A stretch of DNA of 61,279 nt from Chitinophagaceae bacterium (GTDB taxonomy: Bacteria; Bacteroidota; Bacteroidia; Chitinophagales; Chitinophagaceae). The notes below the pieces were generated by a model. It saw only the letters and a program-made list of their open reading frames with translations. It was not told the origin of the DNA and did no database searches. How positions within the stretch are numbered: position 1 is the stretch's first letter; every line of letters starts with the position of its first letter. Below, piece after piece: positions 33,028 to 40,767 of this stretch. The position numbers and the translations under genes were made by a program. The DNA is taken from assembly GCA_004173235.1 (NCBI GenBank), contig SEAC01000010.1, positions 1 through 61,279 on the forward strand. Reading direction: 5' to 3'.

Positions 33028-34164
33028 ATGCTTTATTCCGCCGACGGCATCTTCGATGGCAGCACAGAGCTGCGCGATGTAGCCATTGAAACAAACGATG
33101 GCTTCGTGACGCAGCTGCTCCCGTTGAGCGATGTGGCGCCCTCTGCACCGCTGCGCCATTTTTCCGGCTGCCGCATCGTGCCCGCTTTTGTGGATGCGCA
33201 GGTATATGGCGCGGGCGGCAGGCTGTTCTCCGCTTACCCCGACACACACTCGTTGCGGCTGCTTGCTGCACACGCCTGGAAAGGTGGCGCAGCATTGGTT
33301 CAGCCAACGGTGGCAACCAATAGCGGTGAGGTAGTGCATGGGTGCATTGATGCCGTGCGCACGTACTGGCGCGAAGGCGGCGAGGGCATCGCAGGTCTTC
33401 ACCTGGAAGGCCCGTGGATCAACCCTGCACGCAAGGGCGCCCACGTGGAGGCTTTCATCCATCGCCCGGACGCGGACGAAGTGCGCGGGCTGTTGGCATA
33501 TGGGCGCGGTGTGATACGAACGGTGACGCTCGCGCCCGAGCAGTGCGGCAGCGAGGTCATCGATCTGCTTATCGAAGCGGGTATCGTGATTTCTGCGGGC
33601 CACAGCGACATCGGCTACGCGGAAGCGCTGCACTCGTTTGACCGTATTTCTACGGTAACGCACCTGTACAACGCCATGAGCCCGTTGCACCATCGCGCAC
33701 CGGGGCTCGTGGGCGCCTGCCTGCTGCACGATGCCGTGCATGCATCCATCATACCAGACGGACATCATGCGGATTTTGCGGCGGCAGCGCTTGCGCATCG
33801 CAACATGAATGGAAGGCTGTTCGCAATCACGGATGCGGTGACGGACACAACCATAGGTCCGTATCTCCACGAATGGAGCTGTGAAGGCTATTACACGAGC
33901 AACGGCACGCTGAGCGGGTCGGGGCTCACAATGGAAGCAGCCTTTCAGAACCTGGTGAAAAGGGTGGGAATAAAAGAAGCGGCAGCCCTGGAAATGTGCT
34001 CCTCGATTCCGGCGCGGGTATTCGGCTGGGATCGGTTTGGGCGCATCGGTCCGGGCGCGGCCGCTTGCCTGCTGGTATACGACCAGCACTGGAATCTCGT
34101 AGAACGGATCAGCGAGCCGGGTAGTAGATCACCTGCTGCTTGCGGCGGCGGGCATACTGAATAA
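33028..34164 (+). CDS. nagA: N-acetylglucosamine-6-phosphate deacetylase
   Basis: 378 residues. It removes the acetyl group from GlcNAc-6-phosphate in amino-sugar use and wall recycling. Family marks: HLEGPWINPARKGAH near 124-138, the metal site SAGHSDIGYAEAL near 190-202, VTHLYNAMSPLHHRAPG near 209-225 and IIPDGHHADF near 242-251; the Asp of AITDAV near 270 is the catalytic one. The last 20 residues (EPGSRSPAACGGGHTE) look unlike NagA and overlap the next, convergent gene by 56 bp, as if the native stop were lost. The start at 33028 lies 4 nt after a poor -7 box (GACTTTCG). No nagB is adjacent. Confidence 0.92.
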   Translation: MLYSADGIFDGSTELRDVAIETNDGFVTQLLPLSDVAPSAPLRHFSGCRIVPAFVDAQVYGAGGRLFSAYPDTHSLRLLAAHAWKGGAALVQPTVATNSGEVVHGCIDAVRTYWREGGEGIAGLHLEGPWINPARKGAHVEAFIHRPDADEVRGLLAYGRGVIRTVTLAPEQCGSEVIDLLIEAGIVISAGHSDIGYAEALHSFDRISTVTHLYNAMSPLHHRAPGLVGACLLHDAVHASIIPDGHHADFAAAALAHRNMNGRLFAITDAVTDTTIGPYLHEWSCEGYYTSNGTLSGSGLTMEAAFQNLVKRVGIKEAAALEMCSSIPARVFGWDRFGRIGPGAAACLLVYDQHWNLVERISEPGSRSPAACGGGHTE

Positions 34165-34444
34165 CCCAGCTGATGGTAAACGTAGGGATGATGTCGGTGC
34201 CGGGGAGCAACTCCTCGAGGAAGGCAAAGGCACCGCCAAAGATGCCCACCTTGCCGCCGAACATGCGGTAGTAGATGGAGGCCGAAATGGGCGCCCATAT
34301 AAGGTCGGCCACTTCGCCGATGACTGGGATGCTAAAAGAAGCATAGCCCAGCAGGTCCATCACAATACAGGCAGCCAGTGAGGGCAGGGGCCGCTCGGCT
34401 TTAACTACCTGTGTTTTCCGGGGCTTGAAGAGCAAACGTTTCAT
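34109..34444 (-). CDS. Small multi-span membrane protein, conserved in Bacteroidota
   Basis: 111 residues from the ATG at 34444. After a basic start (MKRLLFKPRKTQVVKAE) come two or three membrane segments: SLAACIVMDLLGYASFSIPVIGEVAD, a re-entrant WAPISASIYYRMFGG, and a Gly-rich IFGGAFAFLEELLPGTDIIPTFTISW. The MDLLGYAS, DLIWAPISA and EELLPGTDIIPTFT parts recur in hypothetical proteins of this phylum to my memory. No function is known. Its 3' end overlaps the nagA 3' end in the opposite direction. Confidence 0.75.
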   Translation of the reverse strand: MKRLLFKPRKTQVVKAERPLPSLAACIVMDLLGYASFSIPVIGEVADLIWAPISASIYYRMFGGKVGIFGGAFAFLEELLPGTDIIPTFTISWVIQYARRRKQQVIYYPAR

Positions 34445-34720
34445 TCGCAGGAGCCTGCAGTTTTTTCTGCAGAACGTATATAAGACGCAAACGAAACTCC
34501 AACTGTTGCGCAGCACGATTCTTTAGCAAAGGCTTCACCAAACAGCACTACAGCGCGCGCTGCAAGCCAGTTCGGGAATGCGTCAACGGAGGATTGTAAT
34601 GCAGGGCTGTCCATACACTGCCAAACCGGCGGCGCGGCTGACGTTTTTTACACGGCACTTTGACAGCGGATTGCAAAAACTGACGGCCTTCTTTGTTCGC
34701 TGGAATGTGCATTTCCTTTG

Positions 34721-34728
34721 TATCTTTC
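34721..34728 (+). promoter_or_regulatory. -7-like element TATCTTTC before the acidic protein gene
   Basis: Seven of eight matches to TAnnTTTG; leader to the ATG at 34852 about 120 nt. The 34445-34851 spacer holds nothing else I can support. Confidence 0.35.
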
Positions 34729-34851
34729 TTTCCCCATCGCCGGTGGGCCCTGGCGAGAGGTATCATGGAGCAAACGTTGCTGCTGAACGACTTCTGAAAT
34801 ACCGCTGCGATGGCACATCTTTTTTACCGCTTTCAAACAAAAAGCCCTGAT

Positions 34852-35145
34852 ATGAAACAAGCCGCACCTACCAGCTTCCCCGCGCAGCGCACCGGCAAGC
34901 CTTCCCCCGGAGAAACTCTTTCCGCACCCTGGGCTTTTGCGCCCATCGAAGACGATGAAGATGACGACGTGGATGAAGATGACGATGACAGCGATGACCT
35001 CATCCTCGGAGATGAAGACGAGCTTGATGATGCCGACCTGGAGGAAGTTGGCGACGTAGAGATCGACGACGACGTTGATGCGGACGACGACGACCTCGTG
35101 CTGGATGCCGACGATGACGAAGAGGACGAAGAAGACGACCTCTGA
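34852..35145 (+). CDS. Highly acidic low-complexity protein
   Basis: 97 residues from the ATG at 34852 (another ATG at 34810 would add 14 residues). The first 44 residues are neutral (QAAPTSFPAQRTGKPSPGE, SAPWAFAPI); the remaining 53 are mostly Asp and Glu with rare hydrophobic residues (DLILGDEDELDDADLEEVG). There is no signal peptide or membrane helix. It could bind metal, basic proteins or act as a DNA mimic; nothing in the sequence decides. A terminator follows 40 bp after the stop, so the gene is a single unit. Confidence 0.75.
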   Translation: MKQAAPTSFPAQRTGKPSPGETLSAPWAFAPIEDDEDDDVDEDDDDSDDLILGDEDELDDADLEEVGDVEIDDDVDADDDDLVLDADDDEEDEEDDL

Positions 35146-35184
35146 GCCATCGCTCTGCCCGTTTTTTTCTGAACCCTATTGCGT

Positions 35185-35207
35185 AACCGGCCTCAAGGCC
35201 GGTTTTT
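35185..35207 (+). terminator. Intrinsic terminator of the acidic protein gene
   Basis: AACCGGCC 35185-35192 pairs with GGCCGGTT 35197-35204, loop TCAA, with five T residues. Confidence 0.85.
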
Positions 35208-35219
35208 GTTTACTACGCC

Positions 35220-35738
35220 CTACAGCACTTGCTTCAACAATAAGTCGCTATACGACTCCGACATGTAATCTTCATCGCGGATGCCGAAGAACGCTGCATA
35301 CTCGCGGCACTGGGCTCTCAACTTTTCAATGCCGATGCTGCCGTTGAGGTCGATGGCCTCCACTTCCACGAAAGTGCCCAGGCTGGCCACGCGGTCGAAG
35401 TGCAGCTTGACGTTGTCCACGAAATAAATACGGCGCCGCTTGTCTACCACCACCTTCACGCCCAGCGCGGTGGTAAGTATCGCCTTGAGCTTTGGTGCGG
35501 GCTGATGCTCGTAAAGAAGCACATCGCTCTGCTTGGCGCCTGCGATGTTGTGACGCACATAGTGGATGAGTGAATTCTCGATATTGCCTTCGCGCAATTT
35601 CATCCTGCCATTGGGCACATGGAAGTATGTATCTGTTTGCGCATCTTCACCAATGAAGCGCGGCTGCTTCGCTTGCAGCGACTGCTCCAACTCGTTGAGG
35701 CGCTCGGTTTTCGCCTTAAATTCGAAATTCAGGTGCAT
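35220..35738 (-). CDS. CYTH-domain protein (class IV adenylate cyclase-like)
   Basis: 172 residues from the ATG at 35738. The CYTH tunnel fold is shown by the N-terminal NFEFKAK, where the usual ExExK reads E-F-K-A-K, then QTDTYFHVPNGRMKLRE, LIHYVRH, VVVDKRRRIYFVDNVKLHFDRV and GTFVEVEA. CYTH enzymes act on nucleoside or thiamine triphosphates or make cyclic AMP. The altered second Glu of the motif is common in this branch. It is divergent to the OmpA lipoprotein gene, 62 bp away. Activity is not certain. Confidence 0.85.
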   Translation of the reverse strand: MHLNFEFKAKTERLNELEQSLQAKQPRFIGEDAQTDTYFHVPNGRMKLREGNIENSLIHYVRHNIAGAKQSDVLLYEHQPAPKLKAILTTALGVKVVVDKRRRIYFVDNVKLHFDRVASLGTFVEVEAIDLNGSIGIEKLRAQCREYAAFFGIRDEDYMSESYSDLLLKQVL

Positions 35739-35800
35739 AGATCGTAAGCCCCGGCGGTGCCAAGGCATTGTTTTTTTAATAGTAACGGAATAAAACAAAG

Positions 35801-36649
35801 ATGATGAAAACGCAGTGGATCGCACTCGGCATCCTGGGCCTCACGCTAGGCTCTTGTGTGTCGTCGCGCAAATACAAAGACGCGCTTGCCCGCGAACAGT
35901 CGCTTACGGAGGCCAATGCGCGCCTCAACACCAACGTAAATGACTGCAACACGCAGGTGGCTGGGTTGAATACGCAGCTGACGGCAGCGAACGCAAAGAT
36001 CACCGATATTCAGAATGAGAACAGCCGCCTCATTGGCCAGGTGGATGCCGCCGGACAGAACGCCGCGGAGCAGGGGCGTCGCGCCAACATGACGCAGCAG
36101 CAACTTGCCGAGGAGCGCACTCGCCTTCAGCGGATGCAGCAACTGCTCGACCAGCAGCGACAGGCCGTGGAAAGCCTCCGCCAGAAGATGAACAACGCGC
36201 TCGTCAACTTCAAGCCCGATGAGCTGACGGTGTCGGTGCACAATGGTAAGGTGTATGTAAGCCTCCAGGAAAGCCTGCTCTTTCCATCAGGATCGGCCGA
36301 GGTAAACCCCCGCGGTAAGGAAGCGCTGGGCAAGCTTGCGCAGGCGCTCAACGTCAACCCCGACATCTCGGTGCTCATTGAAGGCCACACGGATTCCATT
36401 CCCATCCGTGGCCGTTACGAAGACAACTGGGCCCTCAGCACCGCCCGCGCCACGTCCATCGTGCGCGTGCTCGCCGACACTTACAAAGTGGCCTCCACCC
36501 GCCTCACCGCCTCGGGGCGCAGCTACTACGAGCCCGTAGAAAGCAACAGCACACCCGAAGGCCGCGCCCGCAACCGCCGCACGGAGATCATCCTCGCCCC
36601 GCGGCTGGATGAGTTGCTGAAGTTGCTGGAAGCCCCGGCGGGGCAGTGA
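35801..36649 (+). CDS. OmpA-family lipoprotein
   Basis: 282 residues (ATG 35801; a second ATG follows at 35804). A lipoprotein signal ends LTLGSC with Cys19. Residues about 25-135 form a coiled coil rich in Gln, Asn and Ala. The OmpA peptidoglycan-binding domain spans about 155-270: LLFPSGSAEVNPRGKEAL, VLIEGHTDSIPI, WALSTARATSIVRVL, RNRRTEIILAPRLDELL. It probably ties the outer membrane to the cell wall. A bidirectional terminator separates it from the convergent L,D-transpeptidase gene. Confidence 0.93.
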   Translation: MMKTQWIALGILGLTLGSCVSSRKYKDALAREQSLTEANARLNTNVNDCNTQVAGLNTQLTAANAKITDIQNENSRLIGQVDAAGQNAAEQGRRANMTQQQLAEERTRLQRMQQLLDQQRQAVESLRQKMNNALVNFKPDELTVSVHNGKVYVSLQESLLFPSGSAEVNPRGKEALGKLAQALNVNPDISVLIEGHTDSIPIRGRYEDNWALSTARATSIVRVLADTYKVASTRLTASGRSYYEPVESNSTPEGRARNRRTEIILAPRLDELLKLLEAPAGQ

Positions 36650-36712
36650 GGCGCTCGGAATACAAGGAGCGGCGCTCGGAACACACGGAACTCACGCAAT
36701 CTATTCTACGTA

Positions 36713-36743
36713 AAAAAGAGGCTCGCATTCCGAGCCTCTTTTT
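36713..36743. terminator. Bidirectional terminator between convergent genes
   Basis: AAAAAGAGGCTCG 36713-36725 pairs with CGAGCCTCTTTTT 36731-36743 across a 5-nt loop. It serves the OmpA gene and the minus-strand transpeptidase gene. Confidence 0.9.
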
Positions 36744-36792
36744 GTGGGTACCTAAAGTGTTCCGTGTATTTCGTGAATTCCGTGCGCGGCTG

Positions 36793-37539
36793 TTACCCGT
36801 TGATGATCTTTGACGTTTCCAGGTACTTCTGTGTAGGATGGTAGATGAAGATGGCAGTGCCGTTCTTGATCATGTTGATGACTTTGGAAGCCTGCGCCTG
36901 CGGAACGGCGGGGCAACCCCAGCTGCGGCCCATGTAAGATGCGTCGGCGCGGCTGGAACCGATGTACTCGGCACCGTGCACCACTACTGCGCGTGCTTCG
37001 GCATTGCTGTTCCAGCCATCTTCGAGGCCGCTGAGGCGCAGCGACAGGCCGTGCTTGCCCTGGTAGGTGCCCTTGGTTACATAAAAACCGAGGCTGCTCT
37101 GGAGCGATTCGTTGCGGTTGGAAAAATGCTCGGCATAGTCGAGGCCCGAATTGCGGCCGTGCGCCACATAGGTATTGAAGAGCACTTCACCCGACGTCAT
37201 GTCGAGAATGTACATGCGCTTCTTCGAGGAAGGCTGCGAAAAGTCGATGACGGTCAGCACCTGCTCCTGGAGCATGCCATTGCTGGCCAGTTGCTGAAAG
37301 CCTTTGAAAGCGTACTGAAAAGCTTCTTCCGAAAGTCCGAGCGACTGCAGGCCAAATTGCTGGTAGAGGCGTGCACCTGCAGAGACGGCAGAAACTGCGT
37401 TGGAAGTGCTCGAATCGTCAGAAACGGGAGCGGCAGCTGCAGCCACCGAGGCCACGTTGCGGTTACCGGCTTTGATGACAGGAAGAAGGCCAAGGGACAC
37501 GGCAAGGCTCAGGACGATCGGTAAAATGGTTTTTTTCAT
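36793..37539 (-). CDS. Murein L,D-transpeptidase (YkuD_2 type)
   Basis: 248 residues with a signal peptide (ILPIVLSLAVSLGLLPVIKA) and an Ala/Ser-rich linker. The catalytic half carries MYILDMTSGEVLFNTYVAHG and the His/Cys motif VVVHGAEYIG with RSWGCPAVP, whose Cys is the nucleophile. Enzymes of this type form 3-3 cross-links or attach proteins to peptidoglycan. It is exported to the periplasm. An exact -7 box at 37585-37592 gives a leader of about 40 nt. A second, unrelated-type L,D-transpeptidase lies at 51726-52832. Confidence 0.92.
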   Translation of the reverse strand: MKKTILPIVLSLAVSLGLLPVIKAGNRNVASVAAAAAPVSDDSSTSNAVSAVSAGARLYQQFGLQSLGLSEEAFQYAFKGFQQLASNGMLQEQVLTVIDFSQPSSKKRMYILDMTSGEVLFNTYVAHGRNSGLDYAEHFSNRNESLQSSLGFYVTKGTYQGKHGLSLRLSGLEDGWNSNAEARAVVVHGAEYIGSSRADASYMGRSWGCPAVPQAQASKVINMIKNGTAIFIYHPTQKYLETSKIING

Positions 37540-37584
37540 GGGTTTCCAGGACGGCGTTTTTCGTGGTTAGGAACGTTGGGAGCA

Positions 37585-37592
37585 CAAAAATA
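37585..37592 (-). promoter_or_regulatory. -7 element TATTTTTG of the L,D-transpeptidase gene
   Basis: Exact TAnnTTTG on the minus strand, 45 nt before the ATG at 37539. Confidence 0.55.
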
Positions 37593-37713
37593 GTATATAC
37601 GGAGGGCATGCCGAAATGAATCAGCCGGTTTGGCTGGGACTTAACATCCGCGTTAAAGTGCTGAAAAACAATACGTGGAAGGAAATTATTGGCATGCTCC
37701 GCCGTAAGAAAAT

Positions 37714-38769
37714 TTATTGCCTGAGCTGCCGCATTTCGCGGCGTTTGAGCATGAATTCGTTGCCGTAAATCCGCAACAATACGATGAACATACTGATGAG
37801 CAGGGGGCCAAATATGAGGCCAATAAAACCGAACAGCGACACGCCGACGATCACCCCGAAGATGGTGATGAGCGGGTGAATATCACCTAATTTCTTGTTC
37901 AAAAAAAGGCGTACTACGTTGTCTACCAGGCCAATAAAGCCCAGCCCCCAGATGGCCATCGCGATGCCCTTGCCGGTTTCGCCCTTGGCAAAAAGCATGA
38001 TGGTGAGCGGGATATACACTATGCCCGATCCCACCACGGGCAGCATGGCCGTGATGCAGGTGGCGGCAAACCAGAGAAACGGCTCGTCGATGCCGATGAC
38101 GAGGTAGCCGATGAGGCCCACAAGGCCCTGAATGAAAGCGATGAGCGGAATGCCGATGGTGTTGGCCACAACCATGTTGCGCACTTCGCGGCCGATAAGC
38201 TCTACGTTGCCATCTTTTAATGGTATGTATTCGTACAGCGACTCTTCCATTTTACGCCCATTGATGAGCATATAGTAGACGATGAAATAGAGCGACGAGA
38301 TGAGCGCAAGTGTGTCGGCCGTGATGCCCAGCAATTTGGGCAACAACCGCGTCAGCCAGGGCCCCAGTTGGTTGATTGCATTGGAGTTGACGAGATCGTA
38401 GCCGATTTTTTTACCGATGCGCGCAGCAGCGAGTTTTAGCGAAGCCAGTAGCTCTGTGCTGTGGGTAACTGCGTACGAGATCTTGGCGTACAGGATGTTG
38501 CCCAATATCCCGATAGGAACGAGGATCACGAAAAAGGACAGCAGCATCAGCACCCAGGCCGCCTGGGCAGGCTTCCAGCCGCGCTTCTCCACGAGGAAAA
38601 ACATCCGTCCGCGCATCAGCACATAAAAGGTGATGGCGCCCAGTAAGGCCGGGAAAAAGAACCAGAGCTCGCGCGTGAGCACGATGCCCAGAAACAGGAT
38701 GAGCAGGATAAAAGCGATCTGCCGGATCAGGTTCGTATCCAGCGGCGCGTTGGACGGTGTGGTGGTCAT
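37714..38769 (-). CDS. AI-2E family transporter
   Basis: 351 residues with about eight membrane helices. Typical parts are the N-terminal helix pair (IAFILLILFLGIVLTRELWFFFPALLG), a middle helix-rich soluble stretch (VTHSTELLASLKLAAARIGKK), LISSLYFIVYYML, and the C-terminal block GSGIVYIPLTIMLF, NKKLGDIHPLITIFGVIVG and GLIFGPLLISMFIVLL. The family was named for autoinducer-2 export but includes Na+/H+ antiporters and others, so substrate is open. It follows the MATE gene by 38 bp on the same strand. Confidence 0.93.
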   Translation of the reverse strand: MTTTPSNAPLDTNLIRQIAFILLILFLGIVLTRELWFFFPALLGAITFYVLMRGRMFFLVEKRGWKPAQAAWVLMLLSFFVILVPIGILGNILYAKISYAVTHSTELLASLKLAAARIGKKIGYDLVNSNAINQLGPWLTRLLPKLLGITADTLALISSLYFIVYYMLINGRKMEESLYEYIPLKDGNVELIGREVRNMVVANTIGIPLIAFIQGLVGLIGYLVIGIDEPFLWFAATCITAMLPVVGSGIVYIPLTIMLFAKGETGKGIAMAIWGLGFIGLVDNVVRLFLNKKLGDIHPLITIFGVIVGVSLFGFIGLIFGPLLISMFIVLLRIYGNEFMLKRREMRQLRQ

Positions 38770-38807
38770 GGTTCCTTAAAGATAAAAAAGGAATGCCGGG
38801 CTTCCAC

Positions 38808-40058
38808 CTACACCTTTACCGTCTTCCATTTCCCGGCGCCGTTGAACGAGTTGACGAGCACCATCCCCATACCGTAAAACACATAACCAGCGCTGATGAT
38901 GCGGAGCGCTTCCACGCCGATCTCCGCTACGGCGGCATCTTTGGTGAAGAAAGCGATCAGCGGCCGCGTTGCCAGCAGGAAGAGCAGCGATACCACGGCC
39001 ATGAAGATCATGTTGTATTTGACCGTCTTCCACACCGCTGCTTCGGCACGTTGCGGGTCGCCTGCGCCCAGGTTTTGTCCCACCAGCGTAGCCGCCGCAT
39101 TGGAAATGCCCCACGCCGGCAGGATGAAGAACACCACGAGGCGCAGCGCCACCTGGTATCCGGCCGACGCACTGTGCCCGCCGGTTTCGGCCACCAGCCT
39201 GGCCAGGAAAACCCAGCTGCAGGAAGCAATGACAAACTGGAGCGTTGCGGGCCAGGCCACCGAAAGCACGGTGCGGATGAGGCTCCACTGCGCGCGCACT
39301 CTGGCGGCCGTCAGTTTTACCACGCCTTTGCCGTTGAACAGGTGCCAGAACTGGTACACAACGCCCACGCCTCGGCCAATGGAAGTGGCAAGTGCCGCCC
39401 CTGCCAGGCCCAACTCGGGCACGGGCCCGATGCCGCGAATGAGCACCGGGCAAAGAATGATGTTGCAGATGTTGGCGAGCGTCAGGCTTTTCATAGCAAG
39501 CGAAGCATCGCCTGCGCCGCGAAAAATTCCGTTGATGAGAAAGAGCAAGGCGATGAACGTGCTGCTGCCCATCATGATGCGGATGTAGGGCGTGCCGATG
39601 CGGATCGTTTCGGGTTCTGCGCCCATCAGTCCGAGGATGTTGGGTGCCAGCAGCAATCCGGCTACACCTACGATGAGCATCACTCCAACGCCTACGAAGA
39701 TGACCTGCATGGCCGTTTCGGCCGCTTCGGCGGGTTTTTTTTCACCCACGCGCCGCGCCACCAGGGCGGTTGCTGCCATCGAGCCGCCGATGGCCAGTGA
39801 GTAAATGATGGTAAGCACCGATTCGGTCAGGCCGATGGTGGAGATGGCATGCGGCCCGAGCTTGCCCACGAAGAAGAGATCCACCAGTGCAAACACGCTT
39901 TCCATACCCATTTCGATGATCATGGGGATGGCCAGCAGCACAACCGCGCGGCGCAGGCTGCCCTTGGTGAAATCCTGTTGCTCGCCTTCGAGCAGTGCTT
40001 TGCGGATGATGGTGAACGGTGAAGTGCGTTGTGTATGCGGAGACGGAGAAGCCTTCAT
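38808..40058 (-). CDS. MATE family efflux transporter, lacking its last two helices
   Basis: 416 residues; family members have 440-460 and twelve helices. Normal from the start (AIPMIIEMGMESVFALVDLFFVGKLG) through both halves to the tenth helix (IISAGYVFYGMGMVLVNSFNGAG). There the usual D(x)xTPTxxN and the two final helices are missing, and the chain ends at once with KWKTVKV. That tail resembles the basic end of Bacteroidota MATE proteins after the last helix, so an in-frame loss of about 45-55 codons between NGAG and GKWK is the simplest reading. Such a protein may be inactive. It probably shares a transcript with the AI-2E gene. Confidence 0.88.
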   Translation of the reverse strand: MKASPSPHTQRTSPFTIIRKALLEGEQQDFTKGSLRRAVVLLAIPMIIEMGMESVFALVDLFFVGKLGPHAISTIGLTESVLTIIYSLAIGGSMAATALVARRVGEKKPAEAAETAMQVIFVGVGVMLIVGVAGLLLAPNILGLMGAEPETIRIGTPYIRIMMGSSTFIALLFLINGIFRGAGDASLAMKSLTLANICNIILCPVLIRGIGPVPELGLAGAALATSIGRGVGVVYQFWHLFNGKGVVKLTAARVRAQWSLIRTVLSVAWPATLQFVIASCSWVFLARLVAETGGHSASAGYQVALRLVVFFILPAWGISNAAATLVGQNLGAGDPQRAEAAVWKTVKYNMIFMAVVSLLFLLATRPLIAFFTKDAAVAEIGVEALRIISAGYVFYGMGMVLVNSFNGAGKWKTVKV

Positions 40059-40095
40059 TGCAGGGAAGTTTTACATTTTGCCACGCGCACGGCCA

Positions 40096-40767
40096 CTAAC
40101 CCTGCAGCAATTGAAGATATTGATTGATGAACTGATCTTTTTCCCGGCGTTTGTATTGCATGATGAAACGCGGATGCGGAAGCGCCTGCAATCGCTCGAA
40201 CCAGCCGAAGCGCGCATTGAGCCGATGCAGGTATTTGAAGTTCTTTTCACCGCCGATCACGGCGCACACACTACGGTCTACCGGGAGGCGCAGCTGCGCT
40301 TCAATGCTTTCGATGATAAAGGGCTCCGCCGCAGCAAGCAGTTGCTTGTCGTCGTAGTAGTTGATGTTCTTTCCATGTTGCACAAAGCCAAGCGGACAAA
40401 CAGAGCCGATGAAATGCGCACCGTAGAATGCGTCTGCGCCCCCATACGCAGCGATCATTTCGTAAATGAACTCGGCCGAGATCTCGGTTTGCATCTTGAA
40501 CGTATGCGGTATCTGCAGCACGTCGCTCAGTTGCCGCGGCGCAGTGAAGTTGACACCTGTAACGCCCGCGCCGAAGCGCCCGGGATTGATGCCAAGCAGC
40601 AGGCGGCGCGGGATTCGATCATCATAGTATTTATACAGGAAGGCTTTCACCACGCGACGAACCTCGGGCTCTTGTTGCGGGAACAGCCACTCCACCCCGC
40701 TCGGCAGCGGTTGGGGCGGATCGAAGTGCGTATAAAAATGATAGAGCGACTGCGCCCAGGTTTTCAT
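40096..40767 (-). CDS. SMUG2-type uracil-DNA glycosylase family protein
   Basis: 223 residues. The glycosylase superfamily motifs are GINPGRFGAGVTGVNFTAPRQL near 59-80 (active-site loop) and LPHPRFIMQYKR near 200-211 (DNA-binding loop). VCPLGFVQHGKNINYYD lies between. Members remove uracil or related bases. The gene overlaps the end of the upstream APC permease gene by 4 bp (ATGA), so they form one operon, though their jobs seem unrelated. Confidence 0.88.
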   Translation of the reverse strand: MKTWAQSLYHFYTHFDPPQPLPSGVEWLFPQQEPEVRRVVKAFLYKYYDDRIPRRLLLGINPGRFGAGVTGVNFTAPRQLSDVLQIPHTFKMQTEISAEFIYEMIAAYGGADAFYGAHFIGSVCPLGFVQHGKNINYYDDKQLLAAAEPFIIESIEAQLRLPVDRSVCAVIGGEKNFKYLHRLNARFGWFERLQALPHPRFIMQYKRREKDQFINQYLQLLQG

